Below, piece by piece: positions 8,861-17,833 of a stretch of DNA of 48,865 bases. The stretch lies in NCBI RefSeq assembly GCF_900659635.1, contig NZ_CAACVB010000034.1, positions 1 to 48,865 on the forward strand, in the 5' to 3' direction. The notes beneath the pieces are model-generated. The model made no database searches, was not told the origin of the DNA, and saw only the letters and a program-made list of their open reading frames with translations. The translations under genes were made by a program, and so were the position numbers. Position 1 is the stretch's first letter, and every line of letters begins with the position of its first letter. This DNA is from Actinomadura roseirufa (GTDB taxonomy: Bacteria; Actinomycetota; Actinomycetes; Streptosporangiales; Streptosporangiaceae).

Positions 8861-9664
8861 ATGACGGACAGCGAAGGCGAGCCCGAACCCGCCACGGGCG
8901 GCGGGCCGCAGGACGCGATCCCGGGCGCCGGGCCCCTCGTCGTGGTCGAGCACGTCGACAAGCACTTCGGCGAGCTGCACGTCCTCAAGGACATCAACCT
9001 CACGGTGAACCGTGGCGAGGTCGTCGTCGTCATCGGCCCCTCGGGCGGCGGCAAGTCCACCCTGTGCCGCTCGATCAACCGGCTGGAGCCCATCGACGGC
9101 GGCACGATCCTGGTCGACGGCAGGGAGCTGCCCAAGGAGGGCAAGGAACTGGCGAGGCTGCGCGCCGACGTCGGCATGGTGTTCCAGTCGTTCAACCTGT
9201 TCGCCCACAAGACCATCCTGGAGAACGTCACGCTCGGGCCGATCAAGGTCCGCAAGCAGGGCAGGGCCGAGTCGGAGAAGCACGCGCTGGAGCTGCTGGA
9301 CCGCGTCGGCATCGCCGACCAGGCCCAGAAGTACCCCGTGCAGTTGTCCGGCGGGCAGCAGCAGCGCGCCGCCATCGCACGCTCCCTCGCGATGAAGCCC
9401 AAGGTGATGCTGTTCGACGAGCCCACCTCGGCGCTGGACCCGGAGATGGTCAACGAGGTCCTGGACGTCATGACCGGGCTGGCCAGGGACGGCATGACGA
9501 TGATCGTGGTGACCCACGAGATGGGCTTCGCCCGCCGGGCGGCCCAGAAGGTCGTGTTCATGGCGGACGGCCAGATCGTGGAGGAGAACACGCCCGACGA
9601 GTTCTTCACCAACGCGCGCACCGACCGCGCCAAGGACTTCCTTTCCAAGATCCTCACCCACTGA
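8861..9664 (+). CDS. gluA: Glutamate/polar amino acid ABC transporter ATP-binding protein
   Basis: 267 residues. Walker [12 protein letters not shown]-loop in [14 protein letters not shown], signature LSGGQQQR, Walker [14 protein letters not shown] and H-loop [12 protein letters not shown] are all present, in the form typical of polar amino acid importers (GlnQ/GluA). It energises uptake through GluC and GluD of the substrate delivered by GluB. The ATG at 8861 is preferred over an in-frame upstream start at 8687 because residues before it are non-coding in character; about 30 variable residues still precede the first beta strand. It is the first gene of gluABCD, 35 bases before gluB. Confidence 0.93.
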   Translation: MTDSEGEPEPATGGGPQDAIPGAGPLVVVEHVDKHFGELHVLKDINLTVNRGEVVVVIGPSGGGKSTLCRSINRLEPIDGGTILVDGRELPKEGKELARLRADVGMVFQSFNLFAHKTILENVTLGPIKVRKQGRAESEKHALELLDRVGIADQAQKYPVQLSGGQQQRAAIARSLAMKPKVMLFDEPTSALDPEMVNEVLDVMTGLARDGMTMIVVTHEMGFARRAAQKVVFMADGQIVEENTPDEFFTNARTDRAKDFLSKILTH

Positions 9665-9699
9665 GCCGGCGGGGCTCCGGCAGGAAAGAGGTAACGAGC

Positions 9700-10569
9700 A
9701 TGCGAGCACGTCGTTTCGGCGCCCTCGTCGGCGCGGGGATGGCGCTGTCCCTGGCGCTCAGTGCCTGCGGCAGCGACACCGAGAAGACCGAGGCCAAGAC
9801 GGTCGTCCAGAAGGCCAAGGACGACAAGAAGCTGACCATCGGGATCAAGTTCGACCAGCCGGCGCTCGGGCTGAAGAAGCCCGACGGCACCTTCGACGGC
9901 TTCGACGTGGACGTCGCCAAGTACATCGCCCAGAAGCTGGGCGTGCCCGAGAGCGGCGTCACCTTCAAGGAGACGACGTCGGCGAACCGCGAGTCCTTCC
10001 TCGGCGGCGGCCAGGTGGACCTCGTCATCGCCACCTACTCCATCACCGACGCCCGCAAGAAGCAGATCACCTTCGGGGGTCCGTACTACGTCGCCCACCA
10101 GGACACGATGGTGAAGGCCGACAACACCTCCATCAAGAAGCCCCAGGACCTCAAGGGCAAGAAGCTGTGCAAGGCGGCCGGGTCCAACTCCTTCCGCCGC
10201 ATCACCGAGGGCCCGCCGGACGGCAAGCTCGCCATCGGCGGCGTCACGCTGGTCGAGGCGGCGAGCTACTCCGACTGCGCCGCCAAGCTCAAGAACGGCG
10301 CGGTCGACGCGGTCAGCACCGACGACCTGATCCTGGCCGGCTTCGCCAACCAGCAGAAGGGCTCCTTCAAGGTCATCAGCGCGCCCTTCACCGACGAGAA
10401 GTACGGCGTCGGCATCAAGAAGGGCGACAAGGAGACCTGCGAGGCCGTCAACCTGGCCATCACGCAGATGTACTCCGACGGCACCGCCAAGACCCTGCTG
10501 GAGAAGCACTTCTCGGGCACGGGACTGACGCCGACGACGACCGTCCCGCAGATGGAAGGCTGCGCCTGA
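9700..10569 (+). CDS. gluB: Glutamate-type ABC transporter substrate-binding lipoprotein
   Basis: 289 residues. The signal peptide has RARR at the n-region and the lipobox LSAC with Cys23 as the lipidated residue. The mature part is a type II polar amino acid binding fold (SBP_bac_3): KLTIGIKFDQPALG, FDGFDVDVAKYIA, GQVDLVIATYSIT and KGKKLCKAAGSNS. It is anchored outside the membrane and captures glutamate or a relative; the ligand is inferred from operon type. AGGAAAGAGG precedes the ATG at good spacing. A large hairpin follows between gluB and gluC, which could keep the binding-protein message more abundant than the permease message. Confidence 0.93.
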   Translation: MRARRFGALVGAGMALSLALSACGSDTEKTEAKTVVQKAKDDKKLTIGIKFDQPALGLKKPDGTFDGFDVDVAKYIAQKLGVPESGVTFKETTSANRESFLGGGQVDLVIATYSITDARKKQITFGGPYYVAHQDTMVKADNTSIKKPQDLKGKKLCKAAGSNSFRRITEGPPDGKLAIGGVTLVEAASYSDCAAKLKNGAVDAVSTDDLILAGFANQQKGSFKVISAPFTDEKYGVGIKKGDKETCEAVNLAITQMYSDGTAKTLLEKHFSGTGLTPTTTVPQMEGCA

Positions 10570-10589
10570 TCCGAGGCTGAGCAGGCCGC

Positions 10590-10633
10590 GCCGGCGCGCT
10601 CCCCGCAGGCACGTGGCCGGGGAGTACGCCGGC
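10590..10633 (+). other. Intercistronic hairpin gluB-gluC
   Basis: Two nested perfect 7-bp stems, GCCGGCG/CGCCGGC outside and CTCCCCG/CGGGGAG inside, start 20 bases after the gluB stop. No T-run follows, so partial termination or protection of the upstream mRNA end is more likely than a full stop. Confidence 0.6.
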
Positions 10634-10673
10634 ATGGCCCCTAACCGCTGGAACGCCATGGAGCAGCTACTCA

Positions 10674-11354
10674 ATGTTTGACTTCGGCCCCTTCTTCGAC
10701 AACATCGACCAGATCCTCGAAGGCTTCTGGGCGACCGTGCGCCTGGCCGCGGTCGCGGCGGTGCTCTCGATGCTCTTCGGGACGATCCTGGTGAGCTTCC
10801 GCGTCTCCCCGGTGCCCGTCCTGCGCACCTTCGGGACGGTGTACGTCAACGTGCTGCGCAACACGCCGCTGACGCTCGTGCTCCTGATGTGCAGCCTCGG
10901 CCTCAACGACGAACTGGCCCTGAAGTTCAGCGAGTCGAACAGCACCTACTACTGGTGGGCGGTGCTCGGGCTGTCCGGGTACACGGCGGCGTTCGTCTGC
11001 GAGGCGCTGCGCGCCGGCGTCAACACCGTGCCGCTGGGGCAGGCCGAGGCGGCGCGCTCCATCGGGCTGACCTTCGGCCAGTCGCTGCGCATGATCATTC
11101 TGCCGCAGGCGTTCCGCGCGGTCCTCGCCCCGCTCGGCAGCGTCCTCATCGGGATGATCAAGAACACGACGGTGGCGGCCGCGGCGGGCTACGCCGAGGC
11201 GGCGACCAAGATGAAGGACCTGCTGGACCTGCCGTCCTTCACCAGCGGGGCGCTCCCCCTGTTCATCGGCGTGGCCGCCGGGTTCATGATCCTCACACTG
11301 CCGACCGGGTTCTTCTTCGGCTGGCTCCACAAGCGGATGGCGGTGGCGCGATGA
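10674..11354 (+). CDS. gluC: Glutamate-type ABC transporter permease
   Basis: 226 residues, an inner-membrane permease of the HisM/GlnP class. The N-terminal FDFGPFFDNIDQILEGFWAT and NVLRNTPLTLVLL are typical, and the EAA loop reads GQAEAARSIGLTFGQSLRMI. About five membrane segments are visible. The ATG at 10674 follows GGAGCAG. Its stop overlaps the gluD start in ATGA, so the two permeases are translationally coupled and probably form a heterodimer with GluA. Confidence 0.92.
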   Translation: MFDFGPFFDNIDQILEGFWATVRLAAVAAVLSMLFGTILVSFRVSPVPVLRTFGTVYVNVLRNTPLTLVLLMCSLGLNDELALKFSESNSTYYWWAVLGLSGYTAAFVCEALRAGVNTVPLGQAEAARSIGLTFGQSLRMIILPQAFRAVLAPLGSVLIGMIKNTTVAAAAGYAEAATKMKDLLDLPSFTSGALPLFIGVAAGFMILTLPTGFFFGWLHKRMAVAR

Positions 11355-12337
11355 GCGACGAGGCGACCGTCCTGTTCGACGCCCCCGGGCCGCGGGCGCG
11401 GGCGCGGCACCGGATCGCGACCGTCGTCGCGTCGGCGGTGTTCCTCGCGGTCCTCGCCGCGCTCGTCTGGCGTTTCAACGAGCGGGGCCAGTTCGAGGGC
11501 AGGCTCTGGAGCCCGTTCCTGAAGTGGGAGGTGTGGGACGGCCTCATCCTGCCGGGCCTGTGGGACACGCTGAAGGCGGCGGCCGTCGCCTCGGTGCTCG
11601 CCGTGCTGTTCGGCATGGTGTTCGGCCTGGCGCGGCTGTCGGACCACCGGTGGATCCGGATTCCCGCCGCGGTCGTGGTGGAGTTCTTCCGCGCGATCCC
11701 GCTGCTGATCCTGATCTTCCTCGCGTTCTTCGTGCCCAACAAGATCAGCCCGACCATCGCCGATTCCTCGCTCGGCACCTTCCAGCGCCTGCTCGTGGAC
11801 AACTTCTTCTCGATCTTCGGTGTGGAGATCAACGCCGGGACCATCACCGTCCCGGCGTTCGCCGCGGTCGTGTTCGGCCTGGTGATGTACAACGGCTCGG
11901 TGCTGGCCGAGGTGGTGCGCGCGGGCGTCCTGTCGATTCCCAAGGGGCAGTCGGAGGCCGCGTACTCGATCGGGCTGCGCAAGAACGGAGTCATGCGGCT
12001 GGTCCTGCTGCCGCAGGCCATCACGATGATGATGCCGGCGATCGTCAGCCAGCTCGTGGTCCTGCTGAAGGACACCGCGCTCGGGTTCATCATCGCCTAC
12101 TCCGAGCTGCTGCAGGCCGGCTTCAAGCAGGTCCCCGCCAACTACGACAACAACAAGCTCCAGGCGGGCCTCGTCGTCGCGGTCATCTACATCGCGATCA
12201 ACATGTCGGTGAGCCGGTTCGCGACCTGGCTGGAGGGGCGCGGCAGGCGCAGCCGCAAGACCTCGGCCGCGACGATGGGCGGCGGGGTCGGCGCCCCGCC
12301 CGCGCCGGGCATGGCGGCCGGCCCCGGGACGCTCTGA
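11351..12337 (+). CDS. gluD: Glutamate-type ABC transporter permease
   Basis: 328 residues. The N-terminal cytoplasmic tail of about 30 residues, rich in Arg and Ala, precedes the first membrane segment. NGSVLAEVVRAGVLSIPKGQ leads into the EAA loop QSEAAYSIGLRKNGVMRLVL. The C-terminal tail is Gly/Ala/Pro-rich and longer than in most GlnP-like permeases. The ATG at 11351 overlaps the gluC stop. It is the last gene of the operon, and a strong hairpin terminator follows 48 bases later. Confidence 0.92.
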   Translation: MSDEATVLFDAPGPRARARHRIATVVASAVFLAVLAALVWRFNERGQFEGRLWSPFLKWEVWDGLILPGLWDTLKAAAVASVLAVLFGMVFGLARLSDHRWIRIPAAVVVEFFRAIPLLILIFLAFFVPNKISPTIADSSLGTFQRLLVDNFFSIFGVEINAGTITVPAFAAVVFGLVMYNGSVLAEVVRAGVLSIPKGQSEAAYSIGLRKNGVMRLVLLPQAITMMMPAIVSQLVVLLKDTALGFIIAYSELLQAGFKQVPANYDNNKLQAGLVVAVIYIAINMSVSRFATWLEGRGRRSRKTSAATMGGGVGAPPAPGMAAGPGTL

Positions 12338-12385
12338 GACCGTTACGTTCGACACATTCGCGGCTAAAGCGACATCTGACACGCT

Positions 12386-12414
12386 GGGCGCCGCCGGGAG
12401 ATCCGGCGGCGCCC
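12386..12414 (+). terminator. Strong terminator of gluABCD
   Basis: Perfect 12-bp stem GGGCGCCGCCGG / CCGGCGGCGCCC with a 5-base loop (GAGAT), 48 bases after gluD. No poly-T follows beyond TT, as is common in this GC range. Confidence 0.8.
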
Positions 12415-12531
12415 TTCGTGTGCGGCGGCGGCGCGGCGAGCATCGCACGCATCCCCGAGAGCACCGCTGAGAGAACCACCGACGCGCCGTGAGCGTTCGA
12501 GCACGCAATCGCCCCGCCCCTCGGTCCGCGA

Positions 12532-12555
12532 GGCGTTCAGAGCGGCGTTCAGAGC
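12532..12555. repeat. 12-base tandem duplication, non-coding
   Basis: GGCGTTCAGAGC occurs twice in direct succession (12532-12543 and 12544-12555), between the gluABCD terminator and the S9 peptidase gene. Confidence 0.85.
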
Positions 12556-12737
12556 CGCGCCCCCACGCGGGCGCGCACCCCGCCGCCGGACGCGGCCGGG
12601 GAAGGCCCAGGTGGTTCCGCGGAACGCCTCCGACCTGTTGTTACCCGTGGGTCCCCTGGCGACCGCCGTGTATCTTTCCGAAGTCAAAGCGCCCGTCATG
12701 GCCCCAACCGATCCCTGTATGCGGGACGATTCCTGGT

Positions 12738-14726
12738 ATGACCGCTCGTGCGACCCTCCCCTACGGCTCCTGGCCTTCACCCATCTCTGCCGCCGATGTC
12801 GCCCGCGCCCGGCTGCGCCTTAGTTTTCCCACTGTCGCGGGTGATGACGTTTGGTGGCAGGAGAGCCGCCCCGAGGAGGGCGGCCGGACCACGGTCGTCC
12901 ATCTCAAGGGAGGCCGTCGCACCGAGCTGCTCGCGGCGCCCTGGGACGCCCGGACGCGCGTGCACGAGTACGGCGGGCGGTCGTATCTGCAGATCAGAAC
13001 CGGCGCGGGCACCTCGATCGTGTTCTCCAACTACGAGGACCAGCGGCTGCACCGGCTCGACGAGGGCGACTCCAAGCCCTACCCGCTGACCCCGGAACCG
13101 GCCGTCCGGGCCGGGCTGCGGTACGCCGACTACGTGCTGTCGCCCGACGGCACCGAGATCTGGTGCGTGTGCGAGGGCCACATCGCCGATCCCGAGGCCG
13201 GTGAGGGCGCCACCGGCATCCGGCGCGCCATCGTCGCCGTCCCCCTGGACGGCAGCGCCGCCGAGGACGCGGGCGCGATCCGCGAGCTCGTCACCGGCGC
13301 GCACTTCTACGCGAGCCCGGCCCCCTCGCCCGGCGGCGGGCACCTGGCGTGGGTGCAGTGGAACCACCCCCGCATGCCCTGGGACGGCACCGAGCTGCGC
13401 GTGGCCGCGATCGAGGAGGGCAGGACGGTCGCCCCCCGCACGGTCAAGGGCGGTCTCACCGAGTCGGTCGTGGCGCCGCTGTGGCGCGACGAGGAGTCCC
13501 TCTACGTCATCTCCGACTGGCCCGGCTGGTGGAACATCTACCAGGTCGGCCTGCACGGCGAGTCCCCGCAGGCGCTGTACCCCGCCGAGGAGGAGTTCGC
13601 CGGCCCGCTGTGGCAGCTCGGCGGGATGCCCTACGCGCTGCTCGGCGACGGGCGCCTGGCGGTGCTGCACGGCGAGGGCGACCTGCGCCTCGGGATCTAC
13701 GACCCGGAGACGCTGGACCTCGTCGACCTCGAGGTGCCCTACGCGCACTGGCTGACCCAGCTGTCGGCCGACGGCACCACCGTCGTCGGCATCGGCGGCG
13801 GCCCGGACGTCCCGCCGTCGGTGGTGCGGGTCGACACCGCCACCGGCCGCGCCGAGGGGCTGCGCCGCGAGCTGCCCCGGATCCCCGAGGCCGGGTACCT
13901 GTCCACGCCGCGCGCCGAGCGGCTCGAAGGGCCGTTCGGGCGGCCGGTGTACGCCTACGTCTTCCCCCCGGCCAACCCGGAGGCCGCGGCCCCCGAAGGG
14001 GAACTGCCCCCGTACGTGGTGTTCGTGCACGGCGGCCCCACCAGCCGCGTGTCCCCGGTCCTCAGTCTGGAGCGGGCGTACTTCACCAGCCGCGGCATCG
14101 GCGTCGTGGACGTCAACTACGGCGGTTCCGCCGGTTACGGGCGCGCCTACCGCGAGCGGCTGCGCCGCCAGTGGGGCGTGGTGGACGTCGAGGACGCCGT
14201 CGCCGCCGCGCGCGCCCTCGTCGACGGGGGCATCGCCGACCCCGCGCGGCTCGCCATCCGCGGCGGCTCCGCGGGCGGCTGGACCACGCTCGCCGCGATC
14301 ACGCGGACGGACGTGTTCAAGGCCGCCACGTCCTACTACGGCGTCAGCGACCTGCACACCTTCGCCGGGGCCACGCACGATTTCGAGTCGCACTACCTCT
14401 TCGGCCTGATCGGCCCGCTGCCCGGGTTCGAACGCGCCTACGAGGAGCGCTCGCCGCTCAACCACGCCGACAAGACGGCGTGCCCCGTCCTGCTCCTGCA
14501 GGGCGTGGACGACCCGGTGGTCCCGCCCGAGCAGTCGGAGCGCTTCGCGGTGGCGCTGGCCGAGAAGAAGACGCCCTACGCCTACCTCACGTTCGAGGGC
14601 GAGTCGCACGGCTTCCGCAAGGCCGGCACGGTCATCGCCTGCCTGGAGGCGGAGCTGGCGTTCTACGGCCAGACCCTCGGGTTCGAGCCGCGCGGCGTCG
14701 ACCCCATCGACCTCACGGTCGGCTGA
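12738..14726 (+). CDS. S9 family prolyl oligopeptidase / acylaminoacyl-peptidase-like hydrolase
   Basis: 662 residues, usual for the family. The N-terminal two thirds form a repeat-rich beta-propeller (blades marked by strands such as HEYGGRSYLQI and GHLAWVQWNHPRMPWDGTEL). The C-terminal alpha/beta hydrolase domain has the oxyanion region VFVHGGPTSR, the nucleophile elbow RGGSAGGW with Ser511, the acid in GVDDPVVPPEQS (Asp591/Asp592) and His624 in GESHGF, so the triad is complete. No signal peptide is seen, suggesting a cytosolic peptidase degrading short peptides. The ATG at 12738 opens the family-like N-terminus, but no ribosome site precedes it and the frame runs on upstream. It is convergent with the secreted protease gene. 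Confidence 0.92.
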   Translation: MTARATLPYGSWPSPISAADVARARLRLSFPTVAGDDVWWQESRPEEGGRTTVVHLKGGRRTELLAAPWDARTRVHEYGGRSYLQIRTGAGTSIVFSNYEDQRLHRLDEGDSKPYPLTPEPAVRAGLRYADYVLSPDGTEIWCVCEGHIADPEAGEGATGIRRAIVAVPLDGSAAEDAGAIRELVTGAHFYASPAPSPGGGHLAWVQWNHPRMPWDGTELRVAAIEEGRTVAPRTVKGGLTESVVAPLWRDEESLYVISDWPGWWNIYQVGLHGESPQALYPAEEEFAGPLWQLGGMPYALLGDGRLAVLHGEGDLRLGIYDPETLDLVDLEVPYAHWLTQLSADGTTVVGIGGGPDVPPSVVRVDTATGRAEGLRRELPRIPEAGYLSTPRAERLEGPFGRPVYAYVFPPANPEAAAPEGELPPYVVFVHGGPTSRVSPVLSLERAYFTSRGIGVVDVNYGGSAGYGRAYRERLRRQWGVVDVEDAVAAARALVDGGIADPARLAIRGGSAGGWTTLAAITRTDVFKAATSYYGVSDLHTFAGATHDFESHYLFGLIGPLPGFERAYEERSPLNHADKTACPVLLLQGVDDPVVPPEQSERFAVALAEKKTPYAYLTFEGESHGFRKAGTVIACLEAELAFYGQTLGFEPRGVDPIDLTVG

Positions 14727-14739
14727 TCGCACCGCGCGC

Positions 14740-14773
14740 CCGTCAGCGGGAGGGCGAACGCTCCCGTTGACGG
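14740..14773. terminator. Bidirectional terminator between convergent peptidase genes
   Basis: Arms CCGTCAGCGGGAG (14740-14752) and CTCCCGTTGACGG (14761-14773) pair over 13 positions with one G-U pair and an 8-base loop. It lies 13 bases after the S9 peptidase stop and 48 bases past the end of the convergent protease gene. Confidence 0.7.
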
Positions 14774-14821
14774 ACCGCGGGCCGGTCCCGCGCGCCCCGG
14801 GGTCTCCGCGGGACGCCGCCG

Positions 14822-15754
14822 CTATCTCGCGCGGTCGTCGGCCGCTGCGCGGAGCTTGGTGACGTCACCGTCGAAGTAGGGCGAGTACGAGCGCGACGCG
14901 GTGCTGCCGCCGCCCTGGTATCCCCCGATGACGCCGTTGACGGACCCGGTCCTGGTCCGGCCGTCGTAGTTCAGCAGCCAGGGGCTCCCGCTCGTCCCGC
15001 CGTAGAAGCCGGCGCAGTCCATGCGGATCTGGTACCTCGACTGCCGGGCGGTCTTCGTGCGGCAGTAGATCGGATGGTCCCGCGAGTCGTAGGCGATCTT
15101 CGGGTAGCCCGAGACGTTCACCGTCCTGCCCACCCCCTGGCCGACCGCGAGCCTGTTGTACCCCACCACGCTCTGGATCTTCCGGCCCTTCAGCGGGTTG
15201 AGCGCGATGAACCCGAAGTCCAGGTCGGCGTCGGACCCCGCCGCCCAGCGGCGGTCGACCAGGAGGAGCCCGGCCGTCCACGTCCCGTAGGGGCGCTTCC
15301 CCCGGTCGTACTTGGGAACGAAGGCGACCTTGGTCGCGTACCCCGCGTTCTTACCGCCGTGGATGCAGTGGGCCGCGGTGAGCAGGAGCCGCTGGGAGGC
15401 GCTCTGCACCACGCTGGCCGTGCAGTAGTGGTCGCCCCTGCCGTTGCTGAAGAACAACGCGCCGATCGTGGGCACCCCGCCGAACGCCGTCGACGGCGGC
15501 ACCGCCTGAGCGGTGAGCCCCCGGGGGGCCGCCTGCGCCCGCTGGTCGACCGGGGTCGCCGCAGCCATCCGCCGGGCCGTCCAGTACCGGGCCGCGGCGT
15601 CGGAGTCGGCCGCGCTGACGCTCATGCTCGCCGCGCTGCCGGCCACCGCGCGGCTCTTCCCGTCGCCGGCGAGCCACACCGCGCCGGCGCCCGCCGCGAC
15701 CGCTCCCGCGGACGTCACGGCCGCCACCGTCCATCTTATCCGCCCCTTGCGCAT
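14822..15754 (-). CDS. Secreted trypsin-like serine protease
   Basis: 310 residues. An N-terminal signal sequence (MRKGRIRW, then a hydrophobic Ala/Val/Gly segment to about residue 29) is followed by a linker or propeptide of about 60 residues. The chymotrypsin-fold triad is His129 in LLTAAHC, Asp179 in DADLDFGF and Ser255 in GGTSGSPW. Cys111/Cys130 and Cys231/Cys247 probably form disulfides. The G-T-S-G-S-P form, rather than G-D-S-G-G-P, is common in actinomycete secreted proteases related to glutamyl endopeptidases. No clear ribosome site precedes the ATG. It lies 53 bases downstream of rny, on the same strand, but is probably separately expressed. Substrate unknown. Confidence 0.88.
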   Translation of the reverse strand: MRKGRIRWTVAAVTSAGAVAAGAGAVWLAGDGKSRAVAGSAASMSVSAADSDAAARYWTARRMAAATPVDQRAQAAPRGLTAQAVPPSTAFGGVPTIGALFFSNGRGDHYCTASVVQSASQRLLLTAAHCIHGGKNAGYATKVAFVPKYDRGKRPYGTWTAGLLLVDRRWAAGSDADLDFGFIALNPLKGRKIQSVVGYNRLAVGQGVGRTVNVSGYPKIAYDSRDHPIYCRTKTARQSRYQIRMDCAGFYGGTSGSPWLLNYDGRTRTGSVNGVIGGYQGGGSTASRSYSPYFDGDVTKLRAAADDRAR

Positions 15755-15807
15755 CGCCCGAAACTATCGACTCCGGCGTACCGCCACAACGCGAACGATC
15801 ACACTGC

Positions 15808-17379
15808 TCAGCGGGCGAACTCGATGGCCCGCGACTCCCGCACCACCGTGACCCGGATCTGGCCGGGGTAGGTCAGCTCGTCCTCGACCTGCTTGGCGAT
15901 GTCACGGGCGATGACCTGCGCCTGGATGTCGTCCACGGAGTCGGGTTTGACCATCACGCGGACCTCCCGGCCCGCCTGCATCGCGAAGACCTTCTCCACT
16001 CCGGCGTGCTTCTCCTTTGCGATCTCCTCCAGGCGCTCCAGCCGCTTGACGTACGCCTCCAGCGACTCCCGGCGCGCCCCCGGGCGGCTCCCGCTCACCG
16101 CGTCCGCCGCCTGGGTGAGGACCGCCTCGACCGTGCGCACCTCCACCTCGTTGTGGTGCGCCTCGATCGCGTGGACGACGTCCTCGTGCTCGCCGTACCG
16201 GCGGGCGATCTCGGCGCCGATCAGCGCGTGGCTGCCCTCCACCTCGTGCGTGAGGGCCTTGCCGATGTCGTGCAGGAGCGTGCAGCGCTTGGCCGCCTCC
16301 ACCGGGAGCCGCAGCTCCGCGGCCATGATCCCGGCGATGTGCGCCGACTCGATCAGGTGCTTCAGGACGTTCTGCCCGTAGGAGGTCCGGTACCTCAGCC
16401 GCCCCAGCAGCGCGATGAGCTCCGGGTGCATGTCGGCGACGCCCACCTCGACGAGGGCGTCCTCGCCGGCGCGCACGCACAGCTGCTCCACGTCGCTCTT
16501 GCTGCGCTCGTAGACCTCCTCGATGCGCTGCGGGTGGATGCGCCCGTCCAGGACGAGCTTCTCCAGGGTCAGCCTCCCGACCTCCCGGCGCACCGGGTCG
16601 AAGCAGCTCAGCAGCACCGCCTCGGGCGTGTCGTCGATGATGAGGTTGACGCCCGTCGTCGTCTCGAACGCCCGGATGTTGCGTCCCTCGCGGCCGATGA
16701 TGCGGCCCTTCATCTCGTCGCCCGGCAGATGCAGCACCGACACCACCGACTCGGCCGTCTGCTCGCTCGCGACGCGCTGGATCGCCAGCGTCACGATCTT
16801 CCGCGCGCGCTTCTCGCCCTCGGCCCGCGCGGCGTTCTCGATCTCCCGGGTGATCGGGATGGCCTCCCGCTTGGCCTGGTTCTCGATCGCCGTGACCAGC
16901 TCGCCCCTGGCCTGCTCCGCGGTGAGCCCGGCGGTCCGCTCCAGCACTCGCCGGCGCTCGTCCTCGACCCCGGCGAGCTCACGCCTGCGCTCCTCCAGCG
17001 TCCGCTTGCCCTCCGCTAGCCGTCCCGACCACTCCTCCAGCCGCCGCACCTCGCCGTCCAGCCGCTGTTCCCGCTCCGCCAGCCGGGTCTCCCTGCGCTC
17101 CAGGTCCTCCCGGAGCGTCCGCAGGTCCTCGCGGAGGGTTCGGCTCTCCTCCTCGAGCTCCGCCCGCGCCGAGGCGGCGATCCGCTGCGCCTGTGTCTCG
17201 GCCTTCTCCAGGACCTCCTGCGCCTCCAGCTTGGCGCGGGCCCTGACCTCGTCCGCCTCGCTCTGGGCCAGGGCCATCTCCGCCGCGGCCTTCCCGTGCA
17301 CGCCGGGGCGCCAGAAGATGACGACGACGAGAGCGGCCAGGGTCACCAGCAGCGCTGCACCCAGCAGGACGCTCTCCAT
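15808..17379 (-). CDS. rny: Ribonuclease Y
   Basis: Membrane-anchored endoribonuclease starting mRNA decay. 523 residues, the family's usual size. One N-terminal membrane segment (about 2-23) is followed by a long Glu/Arg-rich coiled coil (about 30-190). The KH domain has GRIIGREGRN at 225-234. The HD metal site is His370-Asp371 in LLHDIGKALTHE, and the C-terminal domain ends in YPGQIRVTVVRESRAIEFAR. GAGGAAGGA lies upstream of the ATG. It follows recX on the same strand after 454 bases of non-coding DNA, so it probably has its own promoter and a long leader. Confidence 0.96.
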   Translation of the reverse strand: MESVLLGAALLVTLAALVVVIFWRPGVHGKAAAEMALAQSEADEVRARAKLEAQEVLEKAETQAQRIAASARAELEEESRTLREDLRTLREDLERRETRLAEREQRLDGEVRRLEEWSGRLAEGKRTLEERRRELAGVEDERRRVLERTAGLTAEQARGELVTAIENQAKREAIPITREIENAARAEGEKRARKIVTLAIQRVASEQTAESVVSVLHLPGDEMKGRIIGREGRNIRAFETTTGVNLIIDDTPEAVLLSCFDPVRREVGRLTLEKLVLDGRIHPQRIEEVYERSKSDVEQLCVRAGEDALVEVGVADMHPELIALLGRLRYRTSYGQNVLKHLIESAHIAGIMAAELRLPVEAAKRCTLLHDIGKALTHEVEGSHALIGAEIARRYGEHEDVVHAIEAHHNEVEVRTVEAVLTQAADAVSGSRPGARRESLEAYVKRLERLEEIAKEKHAGVEKVFAMQAGREVRVMVKPDSVDDIQAQVIARDIAKQVEDELTYPGQIRVTVVRESRAIEFAR

Positions 17380-17833
17380 GAGGCAGATCCTTCCTCGCCG
17401 CGAGCCCCGCCTGGAGTGGGGGCCCTGCCTTGCGAGGACTTACTCGCGTCCCGCCCTGCGGCTGGGTACACGTCATCGCCGGGACGCGACGCGCGCGCCC
17501 GGTGACTCGGCCGGATCCGGCCAGCGAACGGGTCCTGTCTGCCTCTCAGCTGCTCGAACGTGCTCGGCCGTATGGCAATCCGCGAGACGCGGAGTAACTC
17601 CTCACTGCCGTAACGGTAAGCGGCATAGAGGTAATGAGCAAGCAAACCGTGGGCATTCCGGACTAACCGAACGACCACGTGAGTCCTTGCTTACCGGGGC
17701 GGGTTCCGCCCGCACCCCCACCCACCTGCCAGGTTATGAGGCCGTCCAAGTAAGGGACGGATAACCCCGCGTCAGGCCGCGTCGTCATTCCCCGGCGTGT
17801 CGCTCCGCGTTCACCGGCGTGGCGCGGCCCGGG
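17380..17833. other. 454-base intergenic region between recX and rny
   Basis: No gene is supported. A minus-strand frame from 17678 opens with plausible-looking residues but ends as Pro/Arg/Gly-rich shadow and runs into rny out of frame. The segment around 17580-17700 is less GC-rich than its surroundings and holds several GGTAA/TTACC words. A small hairpin, GGGCGG-GTT-CCGCCC, lies near 17698-17712. Around 17731-17765, AGGTTATGAGG and TTACTTGG on the minus strand could be promoter elements. This may be a long rny leader. Confidence 0.45.

Larger units (their letters stand above)
12338..12737. other. 400-base intergenic region after gluD
   Basis: Begins with the gluABCD terminator and contains an exact 12-base tandem repeat, both listed separately. 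The open frame crossing into the peptidase gene is Arg/Pro-rich and is not supported as coding. The last 80 bases (12650-12737) are less GC-rich and should hold the promoter of the S9 peptidase gene. Confidence 0.5.

Noticed and set aside
17343..17678. Minus-strand frame of 111 codons between recX and rny
   Set aside because: The first 50 residues look fairly natural, but the rest is a shadow overlapping the rny start in another frame, and no ribosome site or family is seen.
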